Under the pieces are notes generated by a model that was given only the letters and a program-made list of their open reading frames with translations, did not search any database and was not told the DNA's origin. A stretch of DNA of 64,000 nucleotides from NCBI RefSeq assembly GCF_021869535.1, contig NW_026262701.1:49355278-49419277 (forward strand), read 5' to 3'. Both the position numbers and the translations under genes were made by a program. The DNA is from Mytilus californianus. Its lineage: Eukaryota; Mollusca; Bivalvia; Mytilida; Mytilidae. Numbering within the stretch: the stretch's first letter is position 1; the number at the start of each line of letters is the position of its first letter. Shown here in pieces: positions 1 through 12,719 of this stretch.

Positions 1-1900
1 TTGAAAGGGCCGCGATAACTAATAAAACGGTCTTGTACCGTAAAATGCTTACCCTACCGGAGCATCTGACATCACCCTTTGTTTTATACGAGTTTCACGT
101 TTTTATTGATATTAGTGTTTAATACTTGTGTTATCTGTTTTTAATAGTTATTTTCAATTGGCCATATTGTATATACGGTCATCTGAACTTCTCCAATCTG
201 CCCCTGTTCAACATACTCTATTTCCTAGTGGTAGTTCCAACTACCTGTTTCCGTCCTGGTCGACCCACTTAGCAGAACATACCAATTGGCGTATTTTGTT
301 CATTTGATCTCGTCCTGACCATACATAAAATATTTGCTACCGGGCGTTAAGATAACAGCTATCAATCAACAGTTTTCAGTTTATTATTGTTAAGTCACGG
401 TGTTTTCCATGCTGTTTCGATCTGCATGGTAACGTTTTACACATTTCAATCTTTTCTTTTCGATTTTCTCTAGTTTTAAATCAAGATGGTGTACATATAA
501 CATCATTAGCAAATTGTTCTCGAAAGTGAATTCAAGAAAATATGGACAGCAGCTTGACAACAAAAATAACCAAAAGACATCTAGTCTAGAGATCAACATA
601 CTTTCTTCAGCAATAGACAGTCATAGCTGTCTATGAATTATGTAAAGCTTTAAATTGTCTCCAGTCTAAAATGTTTTAATAAATACTGAAAAGACACTCA
701 TAGCCAGAAATTAGTAGTACTTTTGCTAATTAATATTCATAATATGTAAATGAGAATTGTACCACGTGATAATAGTTTGAACTGGACTGGCTTGATACCA
801 TTCAAATCTTTAAAATACGGATATTATAAGTTGCCCGTCACAGAGTCCTTGTTTATAATCACTCTGATATTTCCGTAAAGTTGTCAGGCGGTCAAAATCA
901 AAACAATGAACGCGAATTTAGTGAATTTTTTGTGTTTTCGTGAGTTTATTCTTCTTGAAATAGGGGCATTTTAACTTTACGTGGGAACCTAGAGTTCAAC
1001 GACTACACATACAAGATTTGGACTTGCTTATTCTTTGGACATTCAAGTTTCAAGTTTCATCCCCGCAACCTGTTTTTGTAATGACCTTGTTAGCCAATTT
1101 TCAACATGAAGTTTGCAAATTTGACGTTTCAGCCATTTTAGCCTGTATTTTATACTGCAATGTTAAAAGCCTCTCGCTTCGATTTTTAAAATAGCTCAGG
1201 AACCTTGATTTTTGCAACGACAGTCATTATGTTTCGTTTAAATGGTGTATATTGTTGTGTATATTAATTTTCTGTCCCCGCAACCTGTCTATCACTTAAA
1301 TTAAAGTTAAAACAGACATTTTTTTTTTAAATTCCCTATCATTTCAATATAATTTCCGTGACCCGTATCCGATTTCTTTAGTATAATATTCAAATAAGTA
1401 AAGTGGCGTTGATTTCTGGATATGTACCAAAGATCTATCACCCACACCAAAAAACACATTGATAAGATATTAGACCCACTGACAATTTTTTTTTTCAAGC
1501 AATTGTATAGAATTAAGGAGATATGGTATGAGTGACAATGAGACAACTATCCACCAGAGACCAAAGGACGTGGGTGTAAGCATCTATAGGTAACCGTACG
1601 CATGGTATGACCTTCAAACAAGAGCAAAACCCATAGTATATTGTAAGCTATGAAAGAAAATGTACATATCTTTTAAGATATCAATCCTCTTTCTTTTAAT
1701 TTGACAAAAAAGTGAACATACAATAATAATGAATACACGAAAAGTAGTTAGTAATAACTAAAAAAACGACATAAAAGAACTTAAAATCAAGAAAAAGCAT
1801 GTCTTTTTAGGATTGCATGTATTTTTTTAATTTGTCTTGCAGATATTATATGTAATAAAGTTACCCGGATGAAACGGAAGACTAATTATTAAATACTAAC
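1..1900. other. Probable last visible intron of left paralog; repeats only
   Basis: Lies beyond exon 8 of the left gene. I found no counterpart of the right gene's exon 9 on the minus strand. About 40-70 matches, in reverse, a dispersed sequence seen near 41515 and 21325 (GGTGCACCGG/GGTGCTCCGG type). A copy of dispersed family A begins at 1514. The rest is AT-rich with nothing recognised. Confidence 0.5.
1514..1660 (+). repeat. Dispersed repeat family A, 5' fragment
   Basis: Contains the family A signature GGAGATATGGTATGAGTG, a 'caatgagacaac' block and a degenerate 'ccgtacg' block. Family A recurs throughout the window on both strands and looks like a short interspersed element. Confidence 0.6.
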
Positions 1901-4900
1901 TCGTGAAGTTGAGGAGAGTCATAAACATATAAAGGATCATCTGTTATATCTGCAATCTTTGTCCCGTTCCTGTGTAGTTCTACTTTCATTTCACTGCCTA
2001 CAAAACAGTGTAAAAAACTAGAATCATAAAAACAAAATTATAATTTATGAATAAAAGGAAATAATGGATATACGTCAATTAGACAGCAACCGTTTGGCTG
2101 TGTGGGATGTATTAGTTCGTAGCCATGTCCTGTCAGAATGGGGACATTAAATCCGATGTATCATGTAGAAAGAGTGCCAAGTTCTCTGCACGTTAAGAAC
2201 CCTTGCAGCAACTCTTTGAGGGGTCTGTAGGTGACCTGTTGCAAAGCTATATTACTGTCCCTAACCAATATACCCTCATTTTTCAGTGGCATTCCAAATT
2301 TTTCACCCATCATTACAGTCGAATCCCTATAGCAGGACCTACCTATTGTTTTATTATTTATTTGTTCTTGTCCTGAAGATGCATGAATTATTTGCCACTG
2401 GACATAAAGCAATCAACAATCAATCAATCAACCATATCGAACCATGTAAGAAATATACTTTCAATCATTGACGAATGAGGTTATTTATTTTCAAATTACT
2501 TACCGGAACAAGAATTGTCTTAAACAGTTTTTTTTTTTTAAATAATTTTATGTAGAATATTATTCGCTTCCCATTTGAAATGAATTATCATCTTTCACGA
2601 AAATAATCAAACAATTTATTCATAAAAAAACCAGGACCTTAAAATAACATTAACGGTAACAATTTTTCTGCACCAGATGCACATTTCGACAATTAACGTC
2701 TCTTTAGTGATGCTCGAGATTAAAATATTTGCAAATCAAAACCTAATACAAACGTCAAACAGCTGATTAAAACAAAATTGTATGAGATGGTCGATAATAT
2801 ACGGATAAAAACACATTGTAATGTTGCCTAAGATTGGACCAGAATTTCATATTCTATAACCAGCTATCAATTCTACTAGCAAGACCAATACACAAACGGA
2901 GAGTTTATATTGATGTCATAAACAATGTATGGTTACCCTCAGGTATTCTGATCCTTTCAGTCAATTTTTGAAGATAAAGATGTAGAATAGCAATAAAGTG
3001 ATGATCTTTTACTATTTGGTTAATTCTATATAGTGCCTTACAACTGTGATTTTCATCTACTCGCAATAATTTGTTTTCAGAGCATAAACCGGTTGCTGAA
3101 TTATTGTTAGTTAGTTTCATTAGATCAAACTTTTCTATGATTGGGAAATATTTTAACGAGTAAATCATATCTATGAGTTTTTATTCGGAAACACAAATTC
3201 TTTGATTATTTTCAGTCAAGCGAAATGCAACATTGATTTTTGTAGAAAAATTTAATTTACCCAAATAATGCATATGGTTCAAAGCTGAAAACACATGAAT
3301 ATTTCCTGTGAACAGCTGATTTGTACAATCGGCTGGACATTCGCCTTCTTCTTGATGGCTCTCAAGACCCGATGGTATGTTCAGATAGTTCTGACCGGTG
3401 ATGAAAATTCCAGCGTCATTTGGTCGCAAGTTAGGTGTAAAGTAAAGTTTTATCCCTGATCCGTCAACTAGACTGTTTGAAAGAAGTGGATTTGTCCAGT
3501 GCAACTGTAAAAATATACAATTGACATTATATTGTCGGAATACTAGAATATATTTTTGAACTTTAAAATGACAGAATTGCTTTTATTCATGACGACAATC
3601 GAAACTTAAATTAGATTGAAAAACAACTTCCATATTCCTGACTTGGTACAGGCATTTCTCAAAGAAAATGTTTGGTTAAACATAGTTTTATATCTAGCTA
3701 AACCTCCCACTTCAATGAAAGTTGTTTATATATCCGTTACATTGACAAAATTGGATGAGCAACCCAAACAGACATACATGTAATAGGTCAATGTGAGTGC
3801 TAATATATACTTACTTGTATAGCACCTTGGGTATACATGTTTGGTCCAATTCTAATTCCAGCTTCATCCGGCAGACAATGGCCTGAAAATCCCAAAGACC
3901 ATACACCTAATACAATTTGACACGAACTTGAAGCTCCCATTCCACATTCATGAGGAACACCAACCTCATTGGGGGGTACTGTCTCTAAAACATAAAATTA
4001 TACTGCGTACTAGTACTTAATGTAAAGTAAAAAATACCACTGAGAAGTAGTATCTGTTCTCGAGCAATTTGGAAAAACTCACTGACACTCCCCTCAGGCA
4101 AAAACTATTTCTTATATTTAATGAATGTTAAACACTATCGATGAATAGAAAAAGAAGAAAATTAAATTCCTGATGAAGGTAAATATTAAAAAGCTTTTCG
4201 GACGCATACAACTTATTAAGAGTTATATAATTTTTTGCTGCACTGGGTAGATACAGCTGCTGTTGGATTATTAGTCCCTGGGGTATCCTCTGCTCAATAG
4301 CTAGTGCTTCTGTACTGACATTATTTATAACATACCCTTCTTAAATCTTTCGTTTACAGATTTAAGAAATTATGAAAAAATTAAGGTTTCAACTCCCTCA
4401 GGCAAAGTTCACCTTAGATTGATTTGGCTATTATATTTTTGGTCCCGTTTGGTCATTAAGTTCTTTTCGTGTGTTGGTACTTAGACATTTCTTGGCTCTC
4501 AAATATAAGGCTGTAAGCGTTCCTGGAGTTTCTGACGAATGCAAATTCAGAAAAACGCTTTAAGTGCTATTTTTATTTGTTTACACGAAACACTGTACAG
4601 AACACTAAAGTTTGAACAACATGAAACTTACAAAATAAATGGAGGTGAAGGGGTGACATGGATATAGAAATACGTTACCAATTGTAAACGTCGATTATTC
4701 AAGTCGATGAACCAGAACATCCACGAGCTTAGAGTGCTCTTTATGACTAATTTGCATATAGAGCTAAGCTGTAGATCATTTTAGTGTTGCACTAGACTTG
4801 TGACAGACTAAATTACAAGCGAATAGCATTTGCAAATCACATGCAATGCACGGTCATCGAAATGTACGAGTGTTTAATGAAACGGATTTTTTTGCGCTAT

Positions 4901-7900
4901 TTGTGATACCTTTGGTTAACAATTAAACGTAACCTTACGGGAATTTCATGAAACGGCAGCACAGTCAATTGCACTTCTCATCTCCAGCCGTTAAATCAAT
5001 GTAAGTGTTGTTCATTTGTCTGTGCATGATGTGAAAAACACAGACATGTCTAGTCGGAATGCGGAAAGAAATTCAAAGCCCTTTGTAGCATGAAATAGTA
5101 TCGTACTCTATACACGTAAAGAAACCCTCACAATCAACAACCGTTTGAGTTTTCTGTAGATGGCCAAATTGTGTAATCTACCCTATTCTTTCCAGTTGCA
5201 GTCTAGATCCAATTTTTCTGACCACTAACCCTACTTTACAGAAAATTAAATACTGATATATTGTTTCTGCATGTGCATGAAATACTTGCCACTGGCTGTT
5301 AATTCATCATCATCCGAATAATTAATAAATCAGTCGAATACAAGATCAAGACCACAAGAAGAAAACAAACAACAACACATAAATAAAAAGAAGCCGCCAC
5401 GAAAAACATAACTCATGTTTGAACAATATACACCCTACTGATGATGGGATGGGAAATCAGCTATTCCAAACAGGAAAGCAGTTCCTGCTCTACTTGTGGC
5501 ACCCGTCGTTTACATGTTGTCATGTGTTTGTAAAGTGTTACAATTACCATTCGTCATAAGTGAATATTGAAACTAATTTGATCGCATCGTGCATAATTCA
5601 CACTTGTGTATAAAGGATATATACAGGTGTGGAAAATTAACGACAATGTGACAATAAAAAGTTGAAAGCTTTGAAAAAGACATACAAATATAAAAAAAAA
5701 AAAAGTGACACCGAAATTGAAAGCCGTGCAATAAAAACTTCAATATAACAACTTGGTGTGACATCGGTTACTATTGTGGCCCTTCTTTACGTAAATAAAA
5801 CACAAACTAACGACTTTTACAAGTGTTCATAAATATTAGAGTGAAATACATACGCCCAGGCATACACCCCATGATCGTCATATGATGCATCACATTTGCG
5901 TTATCTATTACTGGTTCATAAGCAATCTGGTGGAGGTCTTGCCCTTGTGGAAAATCAAATACCATGCACATATATGTTGTTTCCTTAGCTGGTACTGGCG
6001 TGGGAGGCAGGGAGTAAGTGTAGCTGATGACACCTGCAAAACAGGATAAAATTAGAGGGAGAAATGGGAATTCCCCAAGAAGTTATGTCAAACATATATC
6101 AAACACATTTTATATAAAAAAATATTTACACTCTTTTTTCGCAACTGTTGAATAAAAACCGCATGAATTCGTTTCCGGTTTATGTATCTATTTCAACAAA
6201 TTTTGACACGTACGATTACGCAGACGACTACGAGGCAAAACGACGAATGTGATCATATGTGACGTTATACTTCAGTGTCCTGAGAAACAATTATGAAATT
6301 TTATACATCAACTGAGATATTTGCGCAGTCAACATGCATTGACCGTATAATCCTCGGCTGTGTAAAAATACTAACCGTATTAAGCATTATTTGTGATGTT
6401 GATAATGTATTTCCGAAGAGTTTTATCTGAGACGTCGTGAAAGAATGCAGGTTCGCGGAATTCTTCAGTTGTCCGCTCAAAATTCAAAACTGTTTATTTC
6501 TACCTTAACAATTTCGTTTGACACAGTTACAAGGGTTGCACCATACGCTGTCTCTTAAATTATATTTTATTTGCGCACGGCGCGCTCGAAATAAGATAGA
6601 AATGCTCGACAAATCCGCTCACATTCTATCTGTTTCTATAAGCTTTGTTAAAATAAATTATATGTTTAAAGACAATGTATTACCATTCTAGATTATATGT
6701 GCCAGTATCGAGGTACTGGCATGAACATACGGATATTGTTCAATTTAAATTTGCTGTTATAAAATTTCGAAATCATTTAGAATTAAGGAATGTATCTCGC
6801 TCATGCATAGCTCTGATTTCTTGCCCGGGTTTGACTTTACTTTTGGTCCCTTTGGGTTTTATCTGATTTTGAACGTTTGGTTTGGGTTTTGGACTTTCAA
6901 TTAGTTTGCCCTCGAGTATTACTGAAGAGACATTAATTGTCCAAATGCGCATCTGGTGAAATAAAATTGGTACCATTAATGTTATTCCAAGTATTTTCTG
7001 ATTGTAATAAAATATCCCAATCGTCAAATTTACTTTTTGATGAAATTTATGATTGATTGATTGTTTCTTGCGTAACGTCCAGTGGCAATTATTTCAAGAA
7101 TGCTCAATACGAGAACAAATTGGCAATTAAACAATTAGTAGGTTCTGTAAGGAGGGACAACGGGGAAGAAAGGCGGAAATTTTTAAAAGCTACTGGAAAA
7201 TATTTTTTGAATATATTGGATTTTAAATTTGCCTGAATATACGCGTGTACATGTATACTGCATTTGTCGGTTATTGTTACATTCATTTGTATTTTGACAT
7301 TTTTAGCATTTTCTAATTTATAAATCCTGAATTATTTTTTTAAATGCCATACTATCAAAAGACATACTATCAAAAAACTGGTGCTACAATAACGAACTTC
7401 GGTTTTTAAACAAGTACATTTGCTTGGCCTTACAAAATATCGCAATTCTGAGTCTAACTGTTCATGCATCCAGCTATTTTTGTTTCATCTTTAAACACAC
7501 GGCGAGTTGCCATTATCATAAATCCCATGTGCAGTTTATCATATTACAAAATATCGCCGCGATATAGCCTTCTTGCGCTGAGGCGGCGTAAATCAACCAC
7601 CAATAAATCAAGCAATACTACAGAGTAAGCGAAAGGTTTTTTGATGTCGCAAACCGACCAGCGCTTGTATGTCTGTATTCTTATTCCATATTTTAGGTAA
7701 TAGAAAGGTTATCGTAACTACATTTTCTTTTATCCCGAATTGTGCTAAAAATAGTTCATTTCCGTCATTTTGCCGTAATAGAGAAATTGCTTCTTTTGTC
7801 AGGTATTCACTCACCAGGATCTTGTGTTGCAGAACAGTTGAATTGGGTTGGTGTACATGATATTGTGAAGCCTGCATTCGCTTGATAGCATTGTGGGGCA

Positions 7901-10371
7901 TTAAAAGGATCACAGATTCCTAAAACAAACAAACAACAAAGGATTATTACTGTGAACAAACGATAAGAAAATTACAAAATCATTCAATAACTGCAGTTTG
8001 ATACATACAGGACATTATATAAAAATAAGATGTTGTATTATTACCATCAGCTCGAGCATAGTTATCAATGTTCCTGGCAATACTACCGACTCCTCGGTAT
8101 AGTCCACTTCATATCTAACTTTTCTGCTATATATCAAGATGCAAGTTCTAGAAATCTATGCAATTAAAGTTTTAGACCGGTTCTGAACAGTTTGATACAT
8201 TTTGATAATCCACACCGTTGCTTAAATTAGCCTCGTGTAATTTCCATCTATAACTATTTGCAACATTACTCTCGGCATTTATCATTAAATCAGTGAGGAA
8301 ACAGATTCTATACCTCTTTACCGCGTTGACAATATTTATCCACTCTCGATAGTTAAAAACAACAATTCCCTAAAATGTCTGTATTTCCAGGTTTCCCATA
8401 AAGTAAAGTGAAAACTATTTTAAATCAAATCCATATGAAGAAGTTATTTGTCCCACTGTGCTAAAACTGATATTTTGATTCAGATGACGTTTTTTTCAAT
8501 ACTTACCGGGATGAGTGATGTCTATGACTCTCTCCGGTGTCATTCCTTGTCCAGCTACCCAGACACAATTTGGGTCTCCTAATTCATATCCATTCGTCAT
8601 TCCATCCCCATCTGAATCCATTTGACACAGAGTTGTGTCCCATACCTAAATTGATTAATTCACTTCATAGTTTATTGTTAAAGAGACCCTTTTCAAAAAG
8701 CATCTATCTAATTCAGCAGATAATGCAGTGACCTATTAAAAAAGAGTATATGCAGTTTGGTCAATTAATAAACCACACAAATATAAAGAGATTGTTATAA
8801 AGAGTTTGCACTAGGGTTATTGTTATGTTGCCTGGCTAAAGAAATCCAATTTGTAGTTTTTGAAGAAAATAAAAAAATTTTGTGTATCTTAAAATTCTAT
8901 TCTTTGTGTATATGCATATTGATATTATTTGCTGTAAATCATTTTGGTTATATTTCGTTAAAATGTTAAAATCTCAAATATTTAGCGTTGTTTTTATAAT
9001 TGGTTAATATATCTTAAATAAAACTGTGAATAAACATTTTACAATAAAATTGAGAATGGAAACGGGGAATGTGTCAAAGAGACAACAACCCGACAAAAGA
9101 GCAGAAATATAAACATATTTTCTGAGTTTTAGGCCTATCAAAATAAGTGTGACCCGTGTAGTCAATGTGTATATGCTTAACGACCTCTTTGAATTTGTCA
9201 CATCATGTAAATCGCAATTTATTGATGAATTTGATAAGGTACGTAAGGAAAAGTTGGTGGAATTTTATAGTTAAAGAGTTTTACAGATCAACATCGATAA
9301 CGAATATGTTCCATGTAATTCTCTCTGGTTTCTTTTTTTATCACTTTTCACCAAACGTTAAATTGTCCGTGATACATGATAAATACCACATGTGCAGCAG
9401 GAACGGCTCATTTTCCCGATCTCACGAGTTCATTCCGGTTTTGGATAAGGTTCGTATTACTCGGTCTTTACTTTTCTGTATTGTTTTGTGTACGATTGTT
9501 TTTCTTTTTGTATTTTTCTCTAATGTACAAATATTTTACCTTGTTGTTGGCAGCAAAATCTAAACCAAACGGATTTCTTTGACCACCACCTTCTTTTACC
9601 AAATGTCCAACCCCTTGCCATTTCACATTCGGCTGACATGGGTGGTCAACATTGTTGCCGTTTGGAATCTTGTTTTGGAACGGCGGATAACATGTTACTG
9701 CTGCAATCCACAGGCAAATCACTTCAGTGAGTATCCTATTAAAAAAACATACACACAAAATAATTTTATAGAATCGCAAAAATTTGTAACTGCATAAATT
9801 TGACACAAACTTAATTTTCTGACATTATTGTTGACGTTCAATCTTTTATTTTTGCGATATTCCTTAGGCAGGTATTATAAATCTATTTAACCTGCACCAA
9901 TGTATCAATGTAAATAAAACACCGGCTAAAAAGCAGCTAGTCATCCTTCTTTTCCTAAATGAATGAAGGGGTACATGTTTTTGTTAGTATTAAATCATTT
10001 TGTATGGATGTGTCCTGAACTGCAAAATTACTAACACCCAAATGGAATATACACCTTCTCGACAACTTAAACTCAAAGTACTTGCGTACTGTTTACTTGG
10101 CTGACGAGTAGATTGATTGTTGTTTGCTTGATGTCCAGTGGCAAAATTTAATAAATATCCAGGAAGAAGCAAATTAACAATGAAATGAAAACAAAGCTGG
10201 AAATGATATCAGGCTCAGCAGTGTATTGAACAGTCTATTACTCGCACATATAAAAGGATTATAAACATTCAGTTTTGTAAGAGATAGCATAACTTCCCTC
10301 AGGATCATCCTCATAAAAGCTACATAGATAAATATAAAATCGTACATTAAATGAATAAAATAAATTTGATA

Positions 10372-10405
<34 letters not shown>

Positions 10406-10735
10406 GCAAGCAAGCAATCAATCAATCAACCCGTCTATGGTCAGCTTTACCTGAAGATAAAGTATAGCAAGCATAGCTTGCTTTGAATCGACCTTATTAA
10501 AGAATATAGTTGAACATCGTAATCTGTATTTGTGTTAAGTGGAAACTCATCATTTTAAAAAAAAAATGAAAAGTGATACATGTAAAAGAAACGAATTATT
10601 TGATGAAATGACAAGAAAATATATGTGTGTAAGAATAAGTAAATAAATAAATAAAAACATACTTAAATAGATAAATAAATAAATAAAAAAAAATGAAAAG
10701 ATGCAAAAGAATCACTTGAAAACTTACCAATGCAT
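1901..10735 (-). CDS. Secreted temptin-domain copper type II monooxygenase, left paralog, 3' partial
   Basis: Exons on the minus strand: 10735-10728 (ATG plus 5 nt), 9735-9540, 8645-8507, 7919-7815, 6033-5854, 3984-3815, 3504-3261, 1997-1901, all with AG/GT borders and compatible phases. About 379 residues are visible. The protein starts MHWILTEVICLWIAAVTC, a signal peptide. A temptin-like domain follows (IPNGNNVDHPC, GVGH, GGG.RNPFG, then DSDGDGMTNGYELGDPNCVW). The monooxygenase part has VMHHMTIMGC (Cu_H His pair), LHW at the exon 6/7 junction (third Cu_H His) and NHMHYLG (Cu_M His-x-His). The final exon with the Met ligand should lie beyond base 1: the paralog has a 1.47-kb intron there, and I see no match in 1-1900. 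No stop or frameshift was seen. The substrate is unknown. The family hydroxylates small amines or glycine-extended peptides using copper and ascorbate. The protein is probably secreted or in secretory vesicles. Confidence 0.85.
2080..2440 (-). repeat. SINE-like dispersed repeat family E ending in (AATC)n
   Basis: Read on the minus strand it has a (GATT)n end, a block 'gtccagtggcaaat', and a distal block resembling 'aacgtgcagagaacttggca'. Related short pieces lie at 7050-7095 and 10090-10165. It sits in intron 7 of the left gene. Confidence 0.5.
2670..2713 (-). ncRNA. Degenerate type I hammerhead ribozyme (family 2), intron 7 of left paralog
   Basis: On the minus strand: helix I strand GCAUCA, box CUAAAGA, helix II GACG/UGUC around UUAAU, GAAA, a very short helix III, cleavage triplet AUC at 2676, and helix I return strand UGGUGC. 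The only core defect is G5 to A (position 2705), which should abolish cleavage. It is in the gene-sense orientation at the same place as the copy in intron 7 of the right paralog. Confidence 0.7.
3620..3725 (+). repeat. Dispersed repeat family F fragment
   Basis: Shares 'cctgacttggtacaggcat', a purine-rich 'aaagaaaatg' and 'gctaaacctcccact' with copies near 24020-24125 and 41700-41815. It lies in intron 6 of the left gene. Confidence 0.5.
3985..5853. other. Intron 5 of left paralog
   Basis: AT-rich intron. Around 5210-5530 it aligns with 35200-35530 in intron 5 of the right paralog: both have blocks with 'gcatgtgcatgaaatattt' or its inverse and 'acgggtgccac'-type sequence. No other feature was recognised. 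Confidence 0.4.
6916..6959 (+). ncRNA. Degenerate hammerhead ribozyme (family 2)
   Basis: Plus strand: intact CUGAAGA box (6922-6928), helix II GACA/UGUC, then CAAA where GAAA is required (G12 to C at 6942), short helix III, cleavage triplet AUC ending at 6953, and helix I return strand UGGUGA. One core substitution predicts loss of activity. It lies antisense in intron 4 of the left gene. Confidence 0.65.
9035..9105 (-). repeat. Dispersed repeat family D fragment, intron 2 of left paralog
   Basis: The reverse complement reads 'gttgtctctttgacacatt' then 'ccattctcaattttatt'. A longer copy lies at 31560-31675 in intron 2 of the right paralog, in the same orientation relative to the gene, and another at 47455-47600. 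The shared intronic position implies insertion before the gene duplication. Confidence 0.6.
9330..9535 (+). repeat. Penelope-tail-like dispersed repeat
   Basis: Blocks 'gtgcagcaggaacggctca', 'ggttttggataaggttcgt' and 'actcggtcttta' match, in reverse, the sequence downstream of the reverse transcriptase relic at 21140-21448. It is probably a 5'-truncated 3' end of that element family. Confidence 0.45.
10371..10430. repeat. (AATC)n microsatellite
   Basis: Uninterrupted AATC units with a few AAGC variants, in intron 1 of the left gene. An (AAAT)n stretch follows at about 10635-10690. Confidence 0.9.
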
Positions 10736-10905
10736 AGTTAATGAAGTTATCTGAACTAGCCAGCAAGAACTCAAAAGCGCAGGTTGTAACCAAACAAAAC
10801 TGAACACTTGATATACTTCTACTGAGAATCAGTGACGGACCAATCAGAAAGACATGATCCACGTGGTTAGTGACGGACCAATCAGAAAGACATAATCCAC
10901 TTTCT
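10736..10905 (-). promoter_or_regulatory. Putative promoter/5' UTR of left paralog with E-box and duplicated CCAAT block
   Basis: This segment aligns with the region just upstream of the right gene's start codon. It carries an inverted CCAAT box (10840-10845) next to a CACGTG E-box (10860-10865). A 38-bp tandem repeat gives a second CCAAT block at 10878-10883. No clear TATA box is visible. Conservation between paralogs suggests function, but shared recent ancestry would also explain it. Confidence 0.5.
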
Positions 10906-11150
10906 CACGGTAAACTTTACTATTTCAAACGTCAACGTTATATTTAGTTTTGTAACCTATTTTGATATGACTTATGATTTTAAAAAATAATAATTTGATA
11001 AACATGCAGTGATGTGCAACTAAACGGAGAATAAACTAAACAGTTCCTGCTAAAGTGCCAAGGCTTCTATCTAACCAAGTGGTGAAATACTTTTTAAATA
11101 TCCTTGTCATTACTATTTATTGATGTGATGAAATTGTTTCGTCAATAGAT
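10905..11150. repeat. Upstream segment copy 1 (direct duplicate of 12720-12975)
   Basis: Blocks 'tcaaacgtcaacgttatatttag', 'cctgctaaagtgccaagg' and 'tccttgtcattactatttatt' recur in order about 1.8 kb away. The gene-proximal part also aligns, inverted, with about 24690-24750 before the right gene. It is the distal upstream region of the left gene. Confidence 0.65.
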
Positions 11151-11399
11151 TAATGCAGAAATCAGCTGATTCCGCTGATTACATTTAAAGATGTTTTTAG
11201 TTACCGACATATGTTTACATTTTGTTTTTTCCAAATATTCAACACGAACTTTCACACAGGGAGACGATACAGATATCATGCTTTGTGTATATAAAACAGA
11301 TGTATACTGTTTTATAAAATGAATAAAAGGAGATATGGGATACAGCTAATGGGACAGCAATCAAACGACGCAAAACTTAAATACATCTAGAAGTCAATT

Positions 11400-11510
11400 A
11401 CGGTCCTCGACAGTTGAACCCTGTACGGTGACCTATAGTTCATTGTCCTTTAGTCTTTTGTAGATAGTTGATCTCATTGGCAATCATACAATATCTTTTT
11501 ATCTTTATAT
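11400..11510 (-). repeat. Dispersed repeat family A fragment, reversed
   Basis: Contains 'gtacggtgacctata', 'tctcattggcaatcatac' and 'atatctttttat', the reverse complement of the family A head. Confidence 0.6.
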
Positions 11511-12719
11511 AACTAAATTTAGGGATCACCTGAAATTACCTGAGAACTCCATATAATTTATAAAATTGTTAAAATGAAAAATATTATATCTGCAGATTTC
11601 TTAAAATACGTTTAGTTTAAATACTTTAAGGCGATCTTAATGGAATGAAAATCATCTGTTTTTCGACACCGATTACAAAATGTATTTCCGTAAAACACTT
11701 CTGTAAAAAGTTCTATTATCTTTTTCTCTAATGGTCTAATGAAAAATTCATTATATAACGTTAAAATAGTTTTTGCGGGAAAACGCAGGCAACGTTTTGA
11801 TCACCCTTGGCTAATAAAAAAATTATGCAAAACGAATATTTGAGTATTTAAGGTAGATTATATAACTGTATTACCGACATCTTGGATTGTAAAATAGCAG
11901 TACACAATCGGTCTAGTTCTTTGTTTAAAGCTGCAAATTCTGAGATAATTGGGCAAATTATGTGTAGACTGTTTATCTGTATAAAGGAAAATAGGTGATT
12001 TATTACATTATTTAGACTGTTTTAACAAATACTACTTAGCCAAAGAAGGGGAGATAACTCTAATAGCGAAGATTTTCTAAAGGACTGTTAAAGACATTTT
12101 CATTTTTTACTTGTAACAAGAAAACAAGTTCGATGACACCATTTTTTTCTTTTTATTTTCTTAAAACATATATAAAATCTACCTTCTAATATTTTATTTC
12201 AAAATTCTATCTCAAAGATTACTTTTTATTCACAAAAAAAGTTTGTTTTTTTCTATGAATAATCTTTGCAAAATTGGGCAATTTTGAACGACTTGTAGCT
12301 TGAAAAATAGCACAGTGAACCATACTTTTTATCAATTTTAGAAAAAAATTATGGTAAAATTTACATTTTGACAAAGTATAAGAAAATTGTATCTGATAAA
12401 ATATATACAGATGATCCACCTTAAGTAAGATAACAACCATGCAACACAAAAACAAGAGAGAAACATCTGAATGTCAACATAATGACTTTTACAATAAAAT
12501 GCATGTACTATATGTCATATACTTAATCTCTCCGGGGTCTATATTATCTAATGGTGAGAGTAAAATAAAAGGAAACTATTCAAGATCTGCCATGTTCTCT
12601 AATTTCTTGGGTATTATGTAGTTTTAACAACACATTTTAAATGTGTCATCCCTAAATCTTTTATATACCAAATGAAAGAGGATATTCCAAATGAAAGACA
12701 TTTTTCACTCAAACAAGTC

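Noticed and set aside
1-1900. Search for exon 9 of the left gene
   Set aside because: No minus-strand match to the MPGD or FDEMC region; it presumably lies before base 1.
9468-9806. 112-codon minus-strand open frame covering exon 2 of the left gene
   Set aside because: It reads through the intron on both sides; conserved splice sites and the paralog define exon 2 as 9540-9735.
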